Counted from the stretch's first letter, positions 39,201-52,379 are shown. The stretch: DNA of 64,000 nt from Strongylocentrotus droebachiensis (GCA_035222895.1 JAVYIG010004944.1:62001-126000), one strand, 5' to 3'. Translations and numbers: made by a program. The notes: a model not told the origin generated them from the sequence alone.

Positions 39201-42200
39201 AAAGTTGAAATTGCAAATTTCTGTGGAACTTTGCGTAGTTAGTAATACGTGGATTACGTCACGATTTCTCTTTATCAGGTGGGCTGTATATAATACAGAA
39301 CACCTTATGTTTTCGTTAGAATATTTTTCTTAATTCTCGCCACTTTTTTGTTAGCAGGATAACTTGAAAATGGCTCAATCAATTGCCTTGAAATTTGGCA
39401 CACATATTTATTGGCATGAGGAAAGAGCACAATAAGGTTTTCAACCTTGACCTTGACTGATAACGTCATCTAGGCGCCATTTTGTGAAAATCAACATATG
39501 ATCATATCTTCATAACGGAAAGTTTTTTCTCATTCATATTTATCATGATCAAGGTGAATATCAGTCCGGTCAATTTCAGGTCCAAAAACGCGCGCGTACG
39601 CCATTATTAGCAATGGCATTTTATAAAGAGTCGCGCGCACGCGCATGCGCGCGCGTTTTCGTTTGTCACGGCCGAACGCAAAATAATTCCTCCCGGGTAT
39701 CTTTTGACACAGTATTCCTCATATTTTTCCGAACAATTTGATACCATGTTTATCTCCTTACGACCATTATTAAGGGAATGAGCGTCCGTTCAAGATAAAT
39801 GTCCGTGTGCGTGAACTCTTGTAATACATAGCATATATGGGCAACAACACGCCTATATAAAACCCTTATGGCTCTTTGGGATGCACGGGAACCCTCGATT
39901 TGTGTTCATATTCGGATAGAGTATGAGTGGGAGATGTGATTTCATGTCTCATTTGGCCATTAGGTATATCGTGTCATCATCATATTGACCTTGGAACTCA
40001 AAATACGAATTTGCATATTATGACGTCAGCATATTTATGGAAAAATTGATTGTATCTCTGTAAATATTAATTGAATCTCTTCCTAATGTTGATATCTTGT
40101 AGTTGAGGCGATTGTCTACATGATCACTGCACATTAGTTTTCATTTTGATGACGTCATCATAGTGAAAATTGCGATTAAAGCTAACTGGACAGATTTTCT
40201 TAATTTGCGTGTTAAGCCTATGGGAGGTGCCAATTTCGTTCAAATCATGGATCTACATGACATCAATCTTTGAGCCCTATCTAGCTCATTTGTGCTCTAT
40301 GTTCTCCCAAATTTTGGTATGTTATAGCTGAGACTACGGGCTATAAAAGTTGTGCCTTTTGTTTTTTAATCAGATGGTGGGATCATGTCAAAATTTTCAA
40401 TTGAAAGTTGAAATTGCAAATTTCTGTGGAACTTTGCGTAGTTAGTAATACGTGGATTACGTCACGATTTCTCTTTATCAGGTGGGCTGTATATAATACA
40501 GAACACCTTATGTTTTCGTTAGAATATTTTTCTTAATTCTCGCCACTTTTTTGTTAGCAGGATAACTTGAAAATGGCTCAATCAATTGCCTTGAAATTTG
40601 GCACACATATTTATTGGCATGAGGAAAGAGCACAATAAGGTTTTCAACCTTGACCTTGACTGATAACGTCATCTAGGCGCCATTTTGTGAAAATCAACAT
40701 ATGATCATATCTTCATAACGGAAAGTTTTTTCTCATTCATATTTATCATGATCAAGGTGAATATCAGTCCGGTCAATTTCAGGTCCAAAAACGCGCGCGT
40801 ACGCCATTATTAGCAATGGCATTTTATAAAGAGTCGCGCGCACGCGCATGCGCGCGCGTTTTCGTTTGTCACGGCCGAACGCAAAATAATTCCTCCCGGG
40901 TATCTTTTGACACAGTATTCCTCATATTTTTCCGAACAATTTGATACCATGTTTATCTCCTTACGACCATTATTAAGGGAATGAGCGTCCGTTCAAGATA
41001 AATGTCCGTGTGCGTGAACTCTTGTAATACATAGCATATATGGGCAACAACACGCCTATATAAAACCCTTATGGCTCTTTGGGATGCACGGGAACCCTCG
41101 ATTTGTGTTCATATTCGGATAGAGTATGAGTGGGAGATGTGATTTCATGTCTCATTTGGCCATTAGGTATATCGTGTCATCATCATATTGACCTTGGAAC
41201 TCAAAATACGAATTTGCATATTATGACGTCAGCATATTTATGGAAAAATTGATTGTATCTCTGTAAATATTAATTGAATCTCTTCCTAATGTTGATATCT
41301 TGTAGTTGAGGCGATTGTCTACATGATCACTGCACATTAGTTTTCATTTTGATGACGTCATCATAGTGAAAATTGCGATTAAAGCTAACTGGACAGATTT
41401 TCTTAATTTGCGTGTTAAGCCTATGGGAGGTGCCAATTTCGTTCAAATCATGGATCTACATGACATCAATCTTTGAGCCCTATCTAGCTCATTTGTGCTC
41501 TATGTTCTCCCAAATTTTGGTATGTTATAGCTGAGACTACGGGCTATAAAAGTTGTGTCTTTTGTTTTTTAATCAGATGGTGGGATCATGTCAAAATTTT
41601 CAATTGAAAGTTGAAATTGCAAATTTCTGTGGAACTTTGCGTAGTTAGTAATACGTGGATTACGTCACGATTTCTCTTTATCAGGTGGGCTGTATATAAT
41701 ACAGAACACCTTATGTTTTCGTTAGAATATTTTTCTTAATTCTCGCCACTTTTTTGTTAGCAGGATAACTTGAAAATGGCTCAATCAATTGCCTTGAAAT
41801 TTGGCACACATATTTATTGGCATGAGGAAAGAGGACAATAAGGTTTTCAACCTTGACCTTGACTGATAACGTCATCTAGGCGCCATTTTGTGAAAATCAA
41901 CATATGATCATATCTTCATAACGGAAAGTTTTTTCTCATTCATATTTATCATGATCAAGGTGAATATCAGTCCGGTCAATTTCAGGTCCAAAAACGCGCG
42001 CGTACGCCATTATTAGCAATGGCATTTTATAAAGAGTCGCGCGCACGCGCATGCGCGCGCGTTTTCGTTTGTCACGGCCGAACGCAAAATAATTCCTCCC
42101 GGGTATCTTTTGACACAGTATTCCTCATATTTTTCCGAACAATTTGATACCATGTTTATCTCCTTACGACCATTATTAAGGGAATGAGCGTCCGTTCAAG

Positions 42201-45200
42201 ATAAATGTCCGTGTGCGTGAACTCTTGTAATACATAGCATATATGGGCAACAACACGCCTATATAAAACCCTTATGGCTCTTTGGGATGCACGGGAACCC
42301 TCGATTTGTGTTCATATTCGGATAGAGTATGAGTGGGAGATGTGATTTCATGTCTCATTTGGCCATTAGGTATATCGTGTCATCATCATATTGACCTTGG
42401 AACTCAAAATACGAATTTGCATATTATGACGTCAGCATATTTATGGAAAAATTGATTGTATCTCTGTAAATATTAATTGAATCTCTTCCTAATGTTGATA
42501 TCTTGTAGTTGAGGCGATTGTCTACATGATCACTGCACATTAGTTTTCATTTTGATGACGTCATCATAGTGAAAATTGCGATTAAAGCTAACTGGACAGA
42601 TTTTCTTAATTTGCGTGTTAAGCCTATGGGAGGTGCCAATTTCGTTCAAATCATGGATCTACATGACATCAATCTTTGAGCCCTATCTAGCTCATTTGTG
42701 CTCTATGTTCTCCCAAATTTTGGTATGTTATAGCTGAGACTACGGGCTATAAAAGTTGTGCCTTTTGTTTTTTAATCAGATGGTGGGATCATGTCAAAAT
42801 TTTCAATTGAAAGTTGAAATTGCAAATTTCTGTGGAACTTTGCGTAGTTAGTAATACGTGGATTACGTCACGATTTCTCTTTATCAGGTGGGCTGTATAT
42901 AATACAGAACACCTTATGTTTTCGTTAGAATATTTTTCTTAATTCTCGCCACTTTTTTGTTAGCAGGATAACTTGAAAATGGCTCAATCAATTGCCTTGA
43001 AATTTGGCACACATATTTATTGGCATGAGAATAGAGCACAATAAGGTTTTCAACCTTGACCTTGACTGATAACGTCATCTAGGCGCCATTTTGTGAAAAT
43101 CAACATATGATCATATCTTCATAACGGAAAGTTTTTTCTCATTCATATTTATCATGATCAAGGTGAATATCAGTCCGGTCAATTTCAGGTCCAAAAACGC
43201 GCGCGTACGCCATTATTAGCAATGGCATTTTATAAAGAGTCGCGCGCACGCGCATGCGCGCGCGTTTTCGTTTGTCACGGCCGAACGCAAAATAATTCCT
43301 CCCGGGTATCTTTTGACACAGTATTCCTCATATTTTTCCGAACAATTTGATACCATGTTTATCTCCTTACGACCATTATTAAGGGAATGAGCGTCCGTTC
43401 AAGATAAATGTCCGTGTGCGTGAACTCTTGTAATACATAGCATATATGGGCAACAACACGCCTATATAAAACCCTTATGGCTCTTTGGGATGCACGGGAA
43501 CCCTCGATTTGTGTTCATATTCGGATAGAGTATGAGTGGGAGATGTGATTTCATGTCTCATTTGGCCATTAGGTATATCGTGTCATCATCATATTGACCT
43601 TGGAACTCAAAATACGAATTTGCATATTATGACGTCAGCATATTTATGGAAAAATTGATTGTATCTCTGTAAATATTAATTGAATCTCTTCCTAATGTTG
43701 ATATCTTGTAGTTGAGGCGATTGTCTACATGATCACTGCACATTAGTTTTCATTTTGATGACGTCATCATAGTGAAAATTGCGATTAAAGCTAACTGGAC
43801 AGATTTTCTTAATTTGCGTGTTAAGCCTATGGGAGGTGCCAATTTCGTTCAAATCATGGATCTACATGACATCAATCTTTGAGCCCTATCTAGCTCATTT
43901 GTGCTCTATGTTCTCCCAAATTTTGGTATGTTATAGCTGAGACTACGGGCTATAAAAGTTGTGCCTTTTGTTTTTTAATCAGATGGTGGGATCATGTCAA
44001 AATTTTCAATTGAAAGTTGAAATTGCAAATTTCTGTGGAACTTTGCGTAGTTAGTAATACGTGGATTACGTCACGATTTCTCTTTATCAGGTGGGCTGTA
44101 TATAATACAGAACACCTTATGTTTTCGTTAGAATATTTTTCTTAATTCTCGCCACTTTTTTGTTAGCAGGATAACTTGAAAATGGCTCAATCAATTGCCT
44201 TGAAATTTGGCACACATATTTATTGGCATGAGGAAAGAGCACAATAAGGTTTTCAACCTTGACCTTGACTGATAACGTCATCTAGGCGCCATTTTGTGAA
44301 AATCAACATATGATCATATCTTCATAACGGAAAGTTTTTTCTCATTCATATTTATCATGATCAAGGTGAATATCAGTCCGGTCAATTTCAGGTCCAAAAA
44401 CGCGCGCGTACGCCATTATTAGCAATGGCATTTTATAAAGAGTCGCGCGCACGCGCATGCGCGCGCGTTTTCGTTTGTCACGGCCGAACGCAAAATAATT
44501 CCTCCCGGGTATCTTTTGACACAGTATTCCTCATATTTTTCCGAACAATTTGATACCATGTTTATCTCCTTACGACCATTATTAAGGGAATGAGCGTCCG
44601 TTCAAGATAAATGTCCGTGTGCGTGAACTCTTGTAATACATAGCATATATGGGCAACAACACGCCTATATAAAACCCTTATGGCTCTTTGGGATGCACGG
44701 GAACCCTCGATTTGTGTTCATATTCGGATAGAGTATGAGTGGGAGATGTGATTTCATGTCTCATTTGGCCATTAGGTATATCGTGTCATCATCATATTGA
44801 CCTTGGAACTCAAAATACGAATTTGCATATTATGACGTCAGCATATTTATGGAAAAATTGATTGTATCTCTGTAAATATTAATTGAATCTCTTCCTAATG
44901 TTGATATCTTGTAGTTGAGGCGATTGTCTACATGATCACTGCACATTAGTTTTCATTTTGATGACGTCATCATAGTGAAAATTGCGATTAAAGCTAACTG
45001 GACAGATTTTCTTAATTTGCGTGTTAAGCCTATGGGAGGTGCCAATTTCGTTCAAATCATGGATCTACATGACATCAATCTTTGAGCCCTATCTAGCTCA
45101 TTTGTGCTCTATGTTCTCCCAAATTTTGGTATGTTATAGCTGAGACTACGGGCTATAAAAGTTGTGCCTTTTGTTTTTTAATCAGATGGTGGGATCATGT

Positions 45201-47421
45201 CAAAATTTTCAATTGAAAGTTGAAATTGCAAATTTCTGTGGAACTTTGCGTAGTTAGTAATACGTGGATTACGTCACGATTTCTCTTTATCAGGTGGGCT
45301 GTATATAATACAGAACACCTTATGTTTTCGTTAGAATATTTTTCTTAATTCTCGCCACTTTTTTGTTAGCAGGATAACTTGAAAATGGCTCAATCAATTG
45401 CCTTGAAATTTGGCACACATATTTATTGGCATGAGGAAAGAGCACAATAAGGTTTTCAACCTTGACCTTGACTGATAACGTCATCTAGGCGCCATTTTGT
45501 GAAAATCAACATATGATCATATCTTCATAACGGAAAGTTTTTTCTCATTCATATTTATCATGATCAAGGTGAATATCAGTCCGGTCAATTTCAGGTCCAA
45601 AAACGCGCGCGTACGCCATTATTAGCAATGGCATTTTATAAAGAGTCGCGCGCACGCGCATGCGCGCGCGTTTTCGTTTGTCACGGCCGAATGCAAAATA
45701 ATTCCTCCCGGGTATCTTTTGACACAGTATTCCTCATATTTTTCCGAACAATTTGATACCATGTTTATCTCCTTACGACCATTATTAAGGGAATGAGCGT
45801 CCGTTCAAGATAAATGTCCGTGTGCGTGAACTCTTGTAATACATAGCATATATGGGCAACAACACGCCTATATAAAACCCTTATGGCTCTTTGGGATGCA
45901 CGGGAACCCTCGATTTGTGTTCATATTCGGATAGAGTATGAGTGGGAGATGTGATTTCATGTCTCATTTGGCCATTAGGTATATCGTGTCATCATCATAT
46001 TGACCTTGGAACTCAAAATACGAATTTGCATATTATGACGTCAGCATATTTATGGAAAAATTGATTGTATCTCTGTAAATATTAATTGAATCTCTTCCTA
46101 ATGTTGATATCTTGTAGTTGAGGCGATTGTCTACATGATCACTGCACATTAGTTTTCATTTTGATGACGTCATCATAGTGAAAATTGCGATTAAAGCTAA
46201 CTGGACAGATTTTCTTAATTTGCGTGTTAAGCCTATGGGAGGTGCCAATTTCGTTCAAATCATGGATCTACATGACATCAATCTTTGAGCCCTATCTAGC
46301 TCATTTGTGCTCTATGTTCTCCCAAATTTTGGTATGTTATAGCTGAGACTACGGGCTATAAAAGTTGTGTCTTTTGTTTTTTAATCAGATGGTGGGATCA
46401 TGTCAAAATTTTCAATTGAAAGTTGAAATTGCAAATTTCTGTGGAACTTTGCGTAGTTAGTAATACGTGGATTACGTCACGATTTCTCTTTATCAGGTGG
46501 GCTGTATATAATACAGAACACCTTATGTTTTCGTTAGAATATTTTTCTTAATTCTCGCCACTTTTTTGTTAGCAGGATAACTTGAAAATGGCTCAATCAA
46601 TTGCCTTGAAATTTGGCACACATATTTATTGGCATGAGGAAAGAGCACAATAAGGTTTTCAACCTTGACCTTGACTGATAACGTCATCTAGGCGCCATTT
46701 TGTGAAAATCAACATATGATCATATCTTCATAACGGAAAGTTTTTTCTCATTCATATTTATCATGATCAAGGTGAATATCAGTCCGGTCAATTTCAGGTC
46801 CAAAAACGCGCGCGTACGCCATTATTAGCAATGGCATTTTATAAAGAGTCGCGCGCACGCGCATGCGCGCGCGTTTTCGTTTGTCACGGCCGAACGCAAA
46901 ATAATTCCTCCCGGGTATCTTTTGACACAGTATTCCTCATATTTTTCCGAACAATTTGATACCATGTTTATCTCCTTACGACCATTATTAAGGGAATGAG
47001 CGTCCGTTCAAGATAAATGTCCGTGTGCGTGAACTCTTGTAATACATAGCATATATGGGCAACAACACGCCTATATAAAACCCTTATGGCTCTTTGGGAT
47101 GCACGGGAACCCTCGATTTGTGTTCATATTCGGATAGAGTATGAGTGGGAGATGTGATTTCATGTCTCATTTGGCCATTAGGTATATCGTGTCATCATCA
47201 TATTGACCTTGGAACTCAAAATACGAATTTGCATATTATGACGTCAGCATATTTATGGAAAAATTGATTGTATCTCTGTAAATATTAATTGAATCTCTTC
47301 CTAATGTTGATATCTTGTAGTTGAGGCGATTGTCTACATGATCACTGCACATTAGTTTTCATTTTGATGACGTCATCATAGTGAAAATTGCGATTAAAGC
47401 TAACTGGACAGATTTTCTTAA

Positions 47422-48626
47422 TCAGGTGGGCTGTATTTAATACAGACCACCTTATAATTTTGTTAAAATTGCCTTTATTATTTATTTATTATTATTTATT
47501 TATTTTTCTTATTTCGACCCACTTTTTTGTTAGCAAGATAACTTTGAAATGGTTCAATCAAATAACTTGAAATTTGGCACAAATATGTGTAGGCATATAT
47601 AGATATCAAAATAACGTTTTCAACCTTGACCTTGACTGATTACGTCATCTAGGCGCCATTTTGTGAATTTTAACTTATGATCATATCTTCATAATGGAAA
47701 GTAATTTCTTATTCATATTTTGCAAGATCAAGGTCAATATTAGTCCGGTCAATTTCAGGTCAAGAAACGCGCGCGTGCGCGTACGTCCGCGCGTCAATGC
47801 GCGCGCAAAATTTTTTAATGCTCAAAATCCTCTCTAATTTATTTTGCATACGTTTCAGGTCATTTTAAGCATTTTATAAAAAATCGCGCGTACGAGCATG
47901 CGCGCGCGTTTTCGCGCGTAACACCATTAAAAAACATAGAATCGCCATTTTTTTTTCTTTCATGATATTTCTCATATTTTTTCAAGGAATTTGATTCCAT
48001 GTTTATCTCTTTATGACCATTATTAACAAGATGAGCGTAAATTCAAGATAAATGTCAGTGCGCGCGAGGTCTTTTAATACATAGCATATATGGGCAAAAA
48101 CATGCCTATACAAAATGCGTTATAGCTCTTTGGAAGAAACCGGGATCCTCAATTTTTTTCATATTAAGATAGAATATGAGTTGGAGATATGATTCCATGT
48201 CTCATTTTGCCATTAAGTGTATCGTGACATAATCATAATGGCCTTGGAACTCCAAATACGAATTTGCATATTTTGAAGTCAGCATATTTATGTAAAATTA
48301 ATTGTATCTCTGTATATATTGATCAATTTTCTTCAAAATTTCGATATGTTGTAGCTAAGATAATTTTCTACAAGTTCAATAATAACCCTTTTTCATTTTG
48401 ATGACGTCATCAGAGTGGAAATTTCGAATAAAGGCATCATGTCAGAAATTTCATAATTTGCGTGTTATGACTATAGAAGGTGAATTTCGTTCACGTAATG
48501 AATCCACATGATAGTGTTTATTAAGAATTTTAAAGCAGTATCTCGTTTGATTTTGCTCTATTTTGTTTTTAAATTTTAGTTGACCAGCCCACCTATACTT
48601 GTTCCAAACAAGTATTATATGTCTAG
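47422..48626 (+). mobile_element. Helitron-like complete copy (R1) at the right array edge
   Basis: Starts with TC and an intact hairpin (GACCACC arm) directly after an A inside the last, interrupted array unit. Ends with the 3' hairpin and CTAG at 48623-48626; length 1205 bp. It is more diverged from the other copies than they are from each other, with several private substitutions in the CRE-flanking and middle sequences. The missing remainder of the array unit is not found after the repeat block. Confidence 0.75.
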
Positions 48627-49764
48627 TTTATTTTTCTTATTTCGACCCACTTTTTTGTTAGCAAGATAACTTGAAAATGGTTGAATGAAATACCTTGAAA
48701 TTTGGCACACATATGTATAGGCATATGGAGAAAACACAGTAAGGTTTTCAACCTTGACCTTGACTGATGACGTCATCTAGGCGCCATTTTGTGAAATTTT
48801 CTGAAAATAAACTCATGATCATATCTTCATAACCAAAAGGTATTTCTCATTCATATTTATTATGATCAAGGTCAATATCAATCCAGTCAATTTCAGGTCA
48901 AAAAACGCGCGCGTGCGCGTACGTCCGCGCGTCAATGCGCGCGCAAAATTTTTAAATGCTCAAAATCGTCTTAAATTTATTTTGCATACGTTTCAGGTCA
49001 TTTTAAGCATTTTATAAAAAATCGCGCGTACGAGCATGCGCGCGCGTTTTCGCGCGTAACACCATTACAAAACATAGAATCGCCATTTTTTTTCTTTCAT
49101 GATATTTCTCATATTTTTTTCAAGGAATTTGATACCATGTTTATCTCTTTATGACCATTATTAACAAGATGAGCGTAAATTCAAGATAAATGTCAGTGCG
49201 CGCGAGGTCTTTTAATACATAGCATATATGGGCAAAAACATGCCTATACAAAATCCGTTATAGCTCTTTGGAATGCACCGGGATCCTCAATTTGTTTTCA
49301 TATTTAGATAGAGTATGAGTCGGAAATATGATTCCATGTCTCATTTGGCCATTAAGTGTATCGTGACATCATCACAATGGCCTTGGAACTCAAAATACGA
49401 ATTTGCATATTATGACGTCAGCATATTCATGTAAAATTGATTGTATCTCTGTAAATATCGATCAATTTTCTTCAAAATTTCGATATGTTGTAGCTAAGAC
49501 AATTCTCTACAAGCGCAGTAATAACCATTTTTCATTTTGATGACGTCATCATAGTGAACATTTTGATTAAAGGCCTCATGTCAAAAACTTCATAATTTGC
49601 GTGTTATGCCTATAGAAGGTGAATTTAGTTCACGTTATGAATCTACATGATATTGTCTTTTAAGAATTTGTAAGCAGTATGTCGCTTATTTTTGCTCTAT
49701 TTTGTCTCAAATGTTAGTTGACCAGCCCACCTATACTTGTTCCAAACAAGTATTATATGTCTAG
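48627..49764 (+). mobile_element. Helitron-like copy lacking the 5' hairpin (R2)
   Basis: Directly follows the CTAG of R1, lacks the TC hairpin and ends with CTAG at 49761-49764. Collinear with L2 and L5. Carries the three CRE-type sites and the long CG-alternating tract of the older family. Confidence 0.75.
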
Positions 49765-50908
49765 TTATTTATTTATTTTTCTTAATTCTCGCCACTTTTT
49801 TGTTAGCAAGATAACTTGAAAATGGTTGAATGAAATACCTTGAAATTTGGCACACATATGTATAGGCATATGGAGAATACACAGTAAGGTTTTCAACCTT
49901 GACCTTGACTGATGACGTCATCTAGGCGCCATTTTGTGAAATTTTCTGAAAATAAACTCATGATCATATCTTCCTAACCGAAAGGTATTTCTCATTCATA
50001 TTTATTATGATCAAGGTCAATATCAGTCCAGTCAATTTCAGGTCAAAAAACGCGGGCGTGCGCGTACGTCCGCGCGTCAATGCGCGCGCAAAATTTTTAA
50101 ATGCTCAAAATCGTCTCAAATTTATTTTGCATACGTTTCAGGTCATTTTAAGCATTTTATAAAAAATCGCGCGTAAGAGCATGCGCCCGAGTTTTCGCGC
50201 GTAACACCATTAAAAAACATAGAATCGCCATTTTTTTTTCTTTCATGATATTTCTCATATTTTTTCAAGGAATTTGATTCCATGTTTATCTCTTTATGAC
50301 CATTATTAACAAGATGAGCGTAAATCCAAGATAAATGTCAGTGCGCGCGAGGTCTTTTAATACATAGCATATATGGGCAAAAACATGCCTATACAAAATC
50401 CGTTATAGCTCTTTGGAATGTACCGGGATCCTCAATTTTTTTTCATATTAAGATAGAGTATGAGTCGGAAATATGATTCCATGTCTCATTTGGCCATTAA
50501 GTGTATCGTGACATCATCACAATGGCCTTGGAACTCAAAATACGAATTTGCATATTATGACGTCAGCATATTTATGTAAAATTTATTGTATCTCTGTAAT
50601 TATTGATCAATTTTCTTTAAAATTTCGATATGTTGTAGCTAAGACAATTCTCTACAAGCGCAGTAATAACCTCTTTTCATTTTGATGACGTCATCATAGT
50701 GAAAATTTTGATTAAAGGCCTCATGTAAAAAACTTCATAATTTGCGTGTTATGCCTATAGAAGTTGAATTTAGTTCACGTTATGAATCTACATGATATTG
50801 TTTTTTAAGAATTTGTAAGCAGTATGTCGCTTATTTTGCTCTATTTTGTCTCAAATTTTAGTTGACCAGCCCACCTATACTTGTTCCAAACAAGTATTAT
50901 ATGTCTAG
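49765..50908 (+). mobile_element. Helitron-like copy lacking the 5' hairpin (R3), right end of the block
   Basis: The last unit. It ends with the ATACTTGTT/AACAAGTAT hairpin and CTAG at 50905-50908, followed by T and then non-repeat sequence. It shares private details with L1 (for example CCTCTTTTCATTTTG and the AAGTTGAATTTAG variant), suggesting that the two ends of the block descend from one unit. Confidence 0.75.
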
Positions 50909-52046
50909 TTCTGTTTCTAGTTCATCTATTTTGGATGCCACTTGTTTGGATGTCTTTCCTACGACCTCTCCATCACTCTTGTCTCTCATGGTCTCTCCAT
51001 CATTCTCATCTCCTATGGTTTCTCCTTTTGATGTGTGTCCTCCGGCCTGTCCATCACTCTTGTCTCCCATGGTTTCTCCATCATTCTCGTCTCCCATGGT
51101 CTCTCCATCATTCTCGTCTCCCATGGTCTCTCCATCATTCTCATCTCCCATGGTCTCTCCATCATTCTCATCTCCTATGGTTTCTCCTTTTGATGTGTTT
51201 CCTCCGGCCTGTCCATCCTCGTCTCCCATGGTCTCTCCACCATTCTCGTCTCATGGTCTCTCCATCATTTTCTTCTTCCATGGTCTCTCCATCATTCTTG
51301 TCTCCTATGGTTTCTCCTTTTGATGTGTTTCCTCCGGCCTGTCCATCCTCGTCTCCCATGGTCTCTCCATCATTCTCGTCTCTCATGGTCTCTCCATCAT
51401 TTTCGTCTTCCATGGTTTCTCCTTTTGATGTCTTTCCTCCGGTCTGTCCATCATTCTCGTCTCCCATGGTTTCTCCTTTTGATGTCTTTCCTCCGGTCTG
51501 TCCATCATTCTCGTCTCCCATATGGTCTCTCCATCATTCTTGTCTCCCATGGTCTCTCCACCATTCTCGTCTCCTATGGTTTCTCCTTTTGATGTCTTTC
51601 CTCCGGTCTGTCCATCATTCTCGTCTCCCATGGTTTCTCCTTTTGATGTCTTTCCTCCGGTCTGTCTATCATTCTCGTCTCCCATGGTTTCTCCTTTTGA
51701 TGTCTTTCCTCCGGTCTGTCCATCACTCTCGTCTCCCATGGTCTCTCCATCATTCTCGTCTCCCATGGTCTCTCCATCATTTTCGTCTTCCATGGTTTCT
51801 CCTTTTGATGTCTTTCCTCCGGCCTGTCCATCCTCGTCTCCCATGGTCTCTCCTTTGATGTCTTTCCTCCGGTCTGTCTATCATTCTCGTCTCCCATGGT
51901 CTCTCCTTTTGATGTCTTTCCTCCGGCCTGTCCATCATTCTTGTCTCCAATGGTTTCAACTTTTGATGTCTTTCCATCACTCACTTCTTGTTCGGTCTCT
52001 CCATCGCTACCTGCTGCAGTACTTCCTTGTGCTCTCTTTTCTTGGT
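50909..52046 (-). pseudogene. Frame-broken exon encoding a Gly/Asp/Glu/Thr/Lys-rich repeat protein
   Basis: On the minus strand the segment reads as repeats of GETMGDEND (27 bp) and GQTGGKTSK-GETMGDEND (54 bp), bounded by non-repeat ends. A splice-acceptor-like TTTATCTATTTAG precedes DQEKRAQGSTAAGSDGETE at 52046, and KQVASKIDELETEL closes it next to the Helitron CTAG, where the first stop lies inside the transposon. The frame is kept by repeat lengths divisible by three but breaks at about 51850 (one T missing), 51518 (two extra bases) and 51250 (two missing). It is highly acidic and hydrophilic, with no signal peptide or membrane segment. I do not recognise the protein. Either it is a pseudogene cut by the Helitron insertion, or the indels are consensus errors in a minisatellite. 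The plus strand also gives Ser/Pro-rich open frames, but the flanks favour minus. Confidence 0.35.
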
Positions 52047-52128
52047 CTAAATAGATAAATAGATAAAACAGTATTTTAATCATTAAGTATAATTGATTGA
52101 TATGTGTAACTATTGATCTTAACCTTAA

Positions 52129-52376
52129 AGGAAGTCTATCACCGTATTCAAGAGGGCGCTACTTCTGCCAGGTTCTGAATTTCGGAAAACATTGTGAGAG
52201 TGCAAAAGTACACATTGGCACTGTCAACATTGTCTTCCGTTGTTGAGAATCCATGCTAATTACTGAACCCTGAAGCGATTAGAACCAGGAAAATGTACTT
52301 TGGCCCTCTCACGATGTTTTCCAAAATGCAAAACTGGCAGAAATAGCACCCTCTTGAATACAGTGATAAACTCTCT
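52129..52376. mobile_element. Fold-back MITE with about 85-bp inverted arms
   Basis: The left arm (52129-52213) and the reverse complement of the right arm (52290-52376) match over roughly 85 bp at about 85 percent by eye, sharing blocks such as GTATTCAAGAGGG and TTTCTGCCAG, leaving about 75 bp of loop. There is no coding capacity. A clear target duplication is not visible, so the superfamily is undetermined. Confidence 0.75.
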
Positions 52377-52379
52377 TCA

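Larger units (their letters stand above)
8008..47421 (+). repeat. 1203-bp tandem array: 32 complete units plus one partial
   Basis: Head-to-tail units start at 8008, 9211, 10414, 11617, 12820, 14023, 15226, 16429, 17632, 18836, 20039, 21242, 22445, 23648, 24839, 26042, 27245, 28448, 29651, 30854, 32057, 33260, 34463, 35666, 36869, 38072, 39275, 40478, 41681, 42884, 44087 and 45290, with a partial unit 46493-47421. Spacing is exactly 1203 except for +1 in the ninth (extra base near 18213) and -12 in the fourteenth (loss inside the CG-rich tract near 24015). By eye, most units differ by zero to two substitutions. Each starts with the Helitron-type TC/hairpin, is collinear with the flanking family for roughly the first 1050 bp, then has a private tail and no CTAG end. 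There are no meaningful open frames; those seen are translations of repeat DNA. Confidence 0.97.

Noticed and set aside
8008..47421. CRISPR-like or coding tandem array
   Set aside because: The unit is 1203 bp with no spacer variation and no long open frame, and the window is animal DNA; it is a satellite derived from a transposon.
50862..52058. Plus-strand Ser/Pro-rich or Leu/His-rich open frames (up to 325 residues)
   Set aside because: All plus frames of this minisatellite are open because the 27- and 54-bp units lack stops. The first runs through the Helitron end, and the non-repeat flanks and acceptor favour the minus strand.
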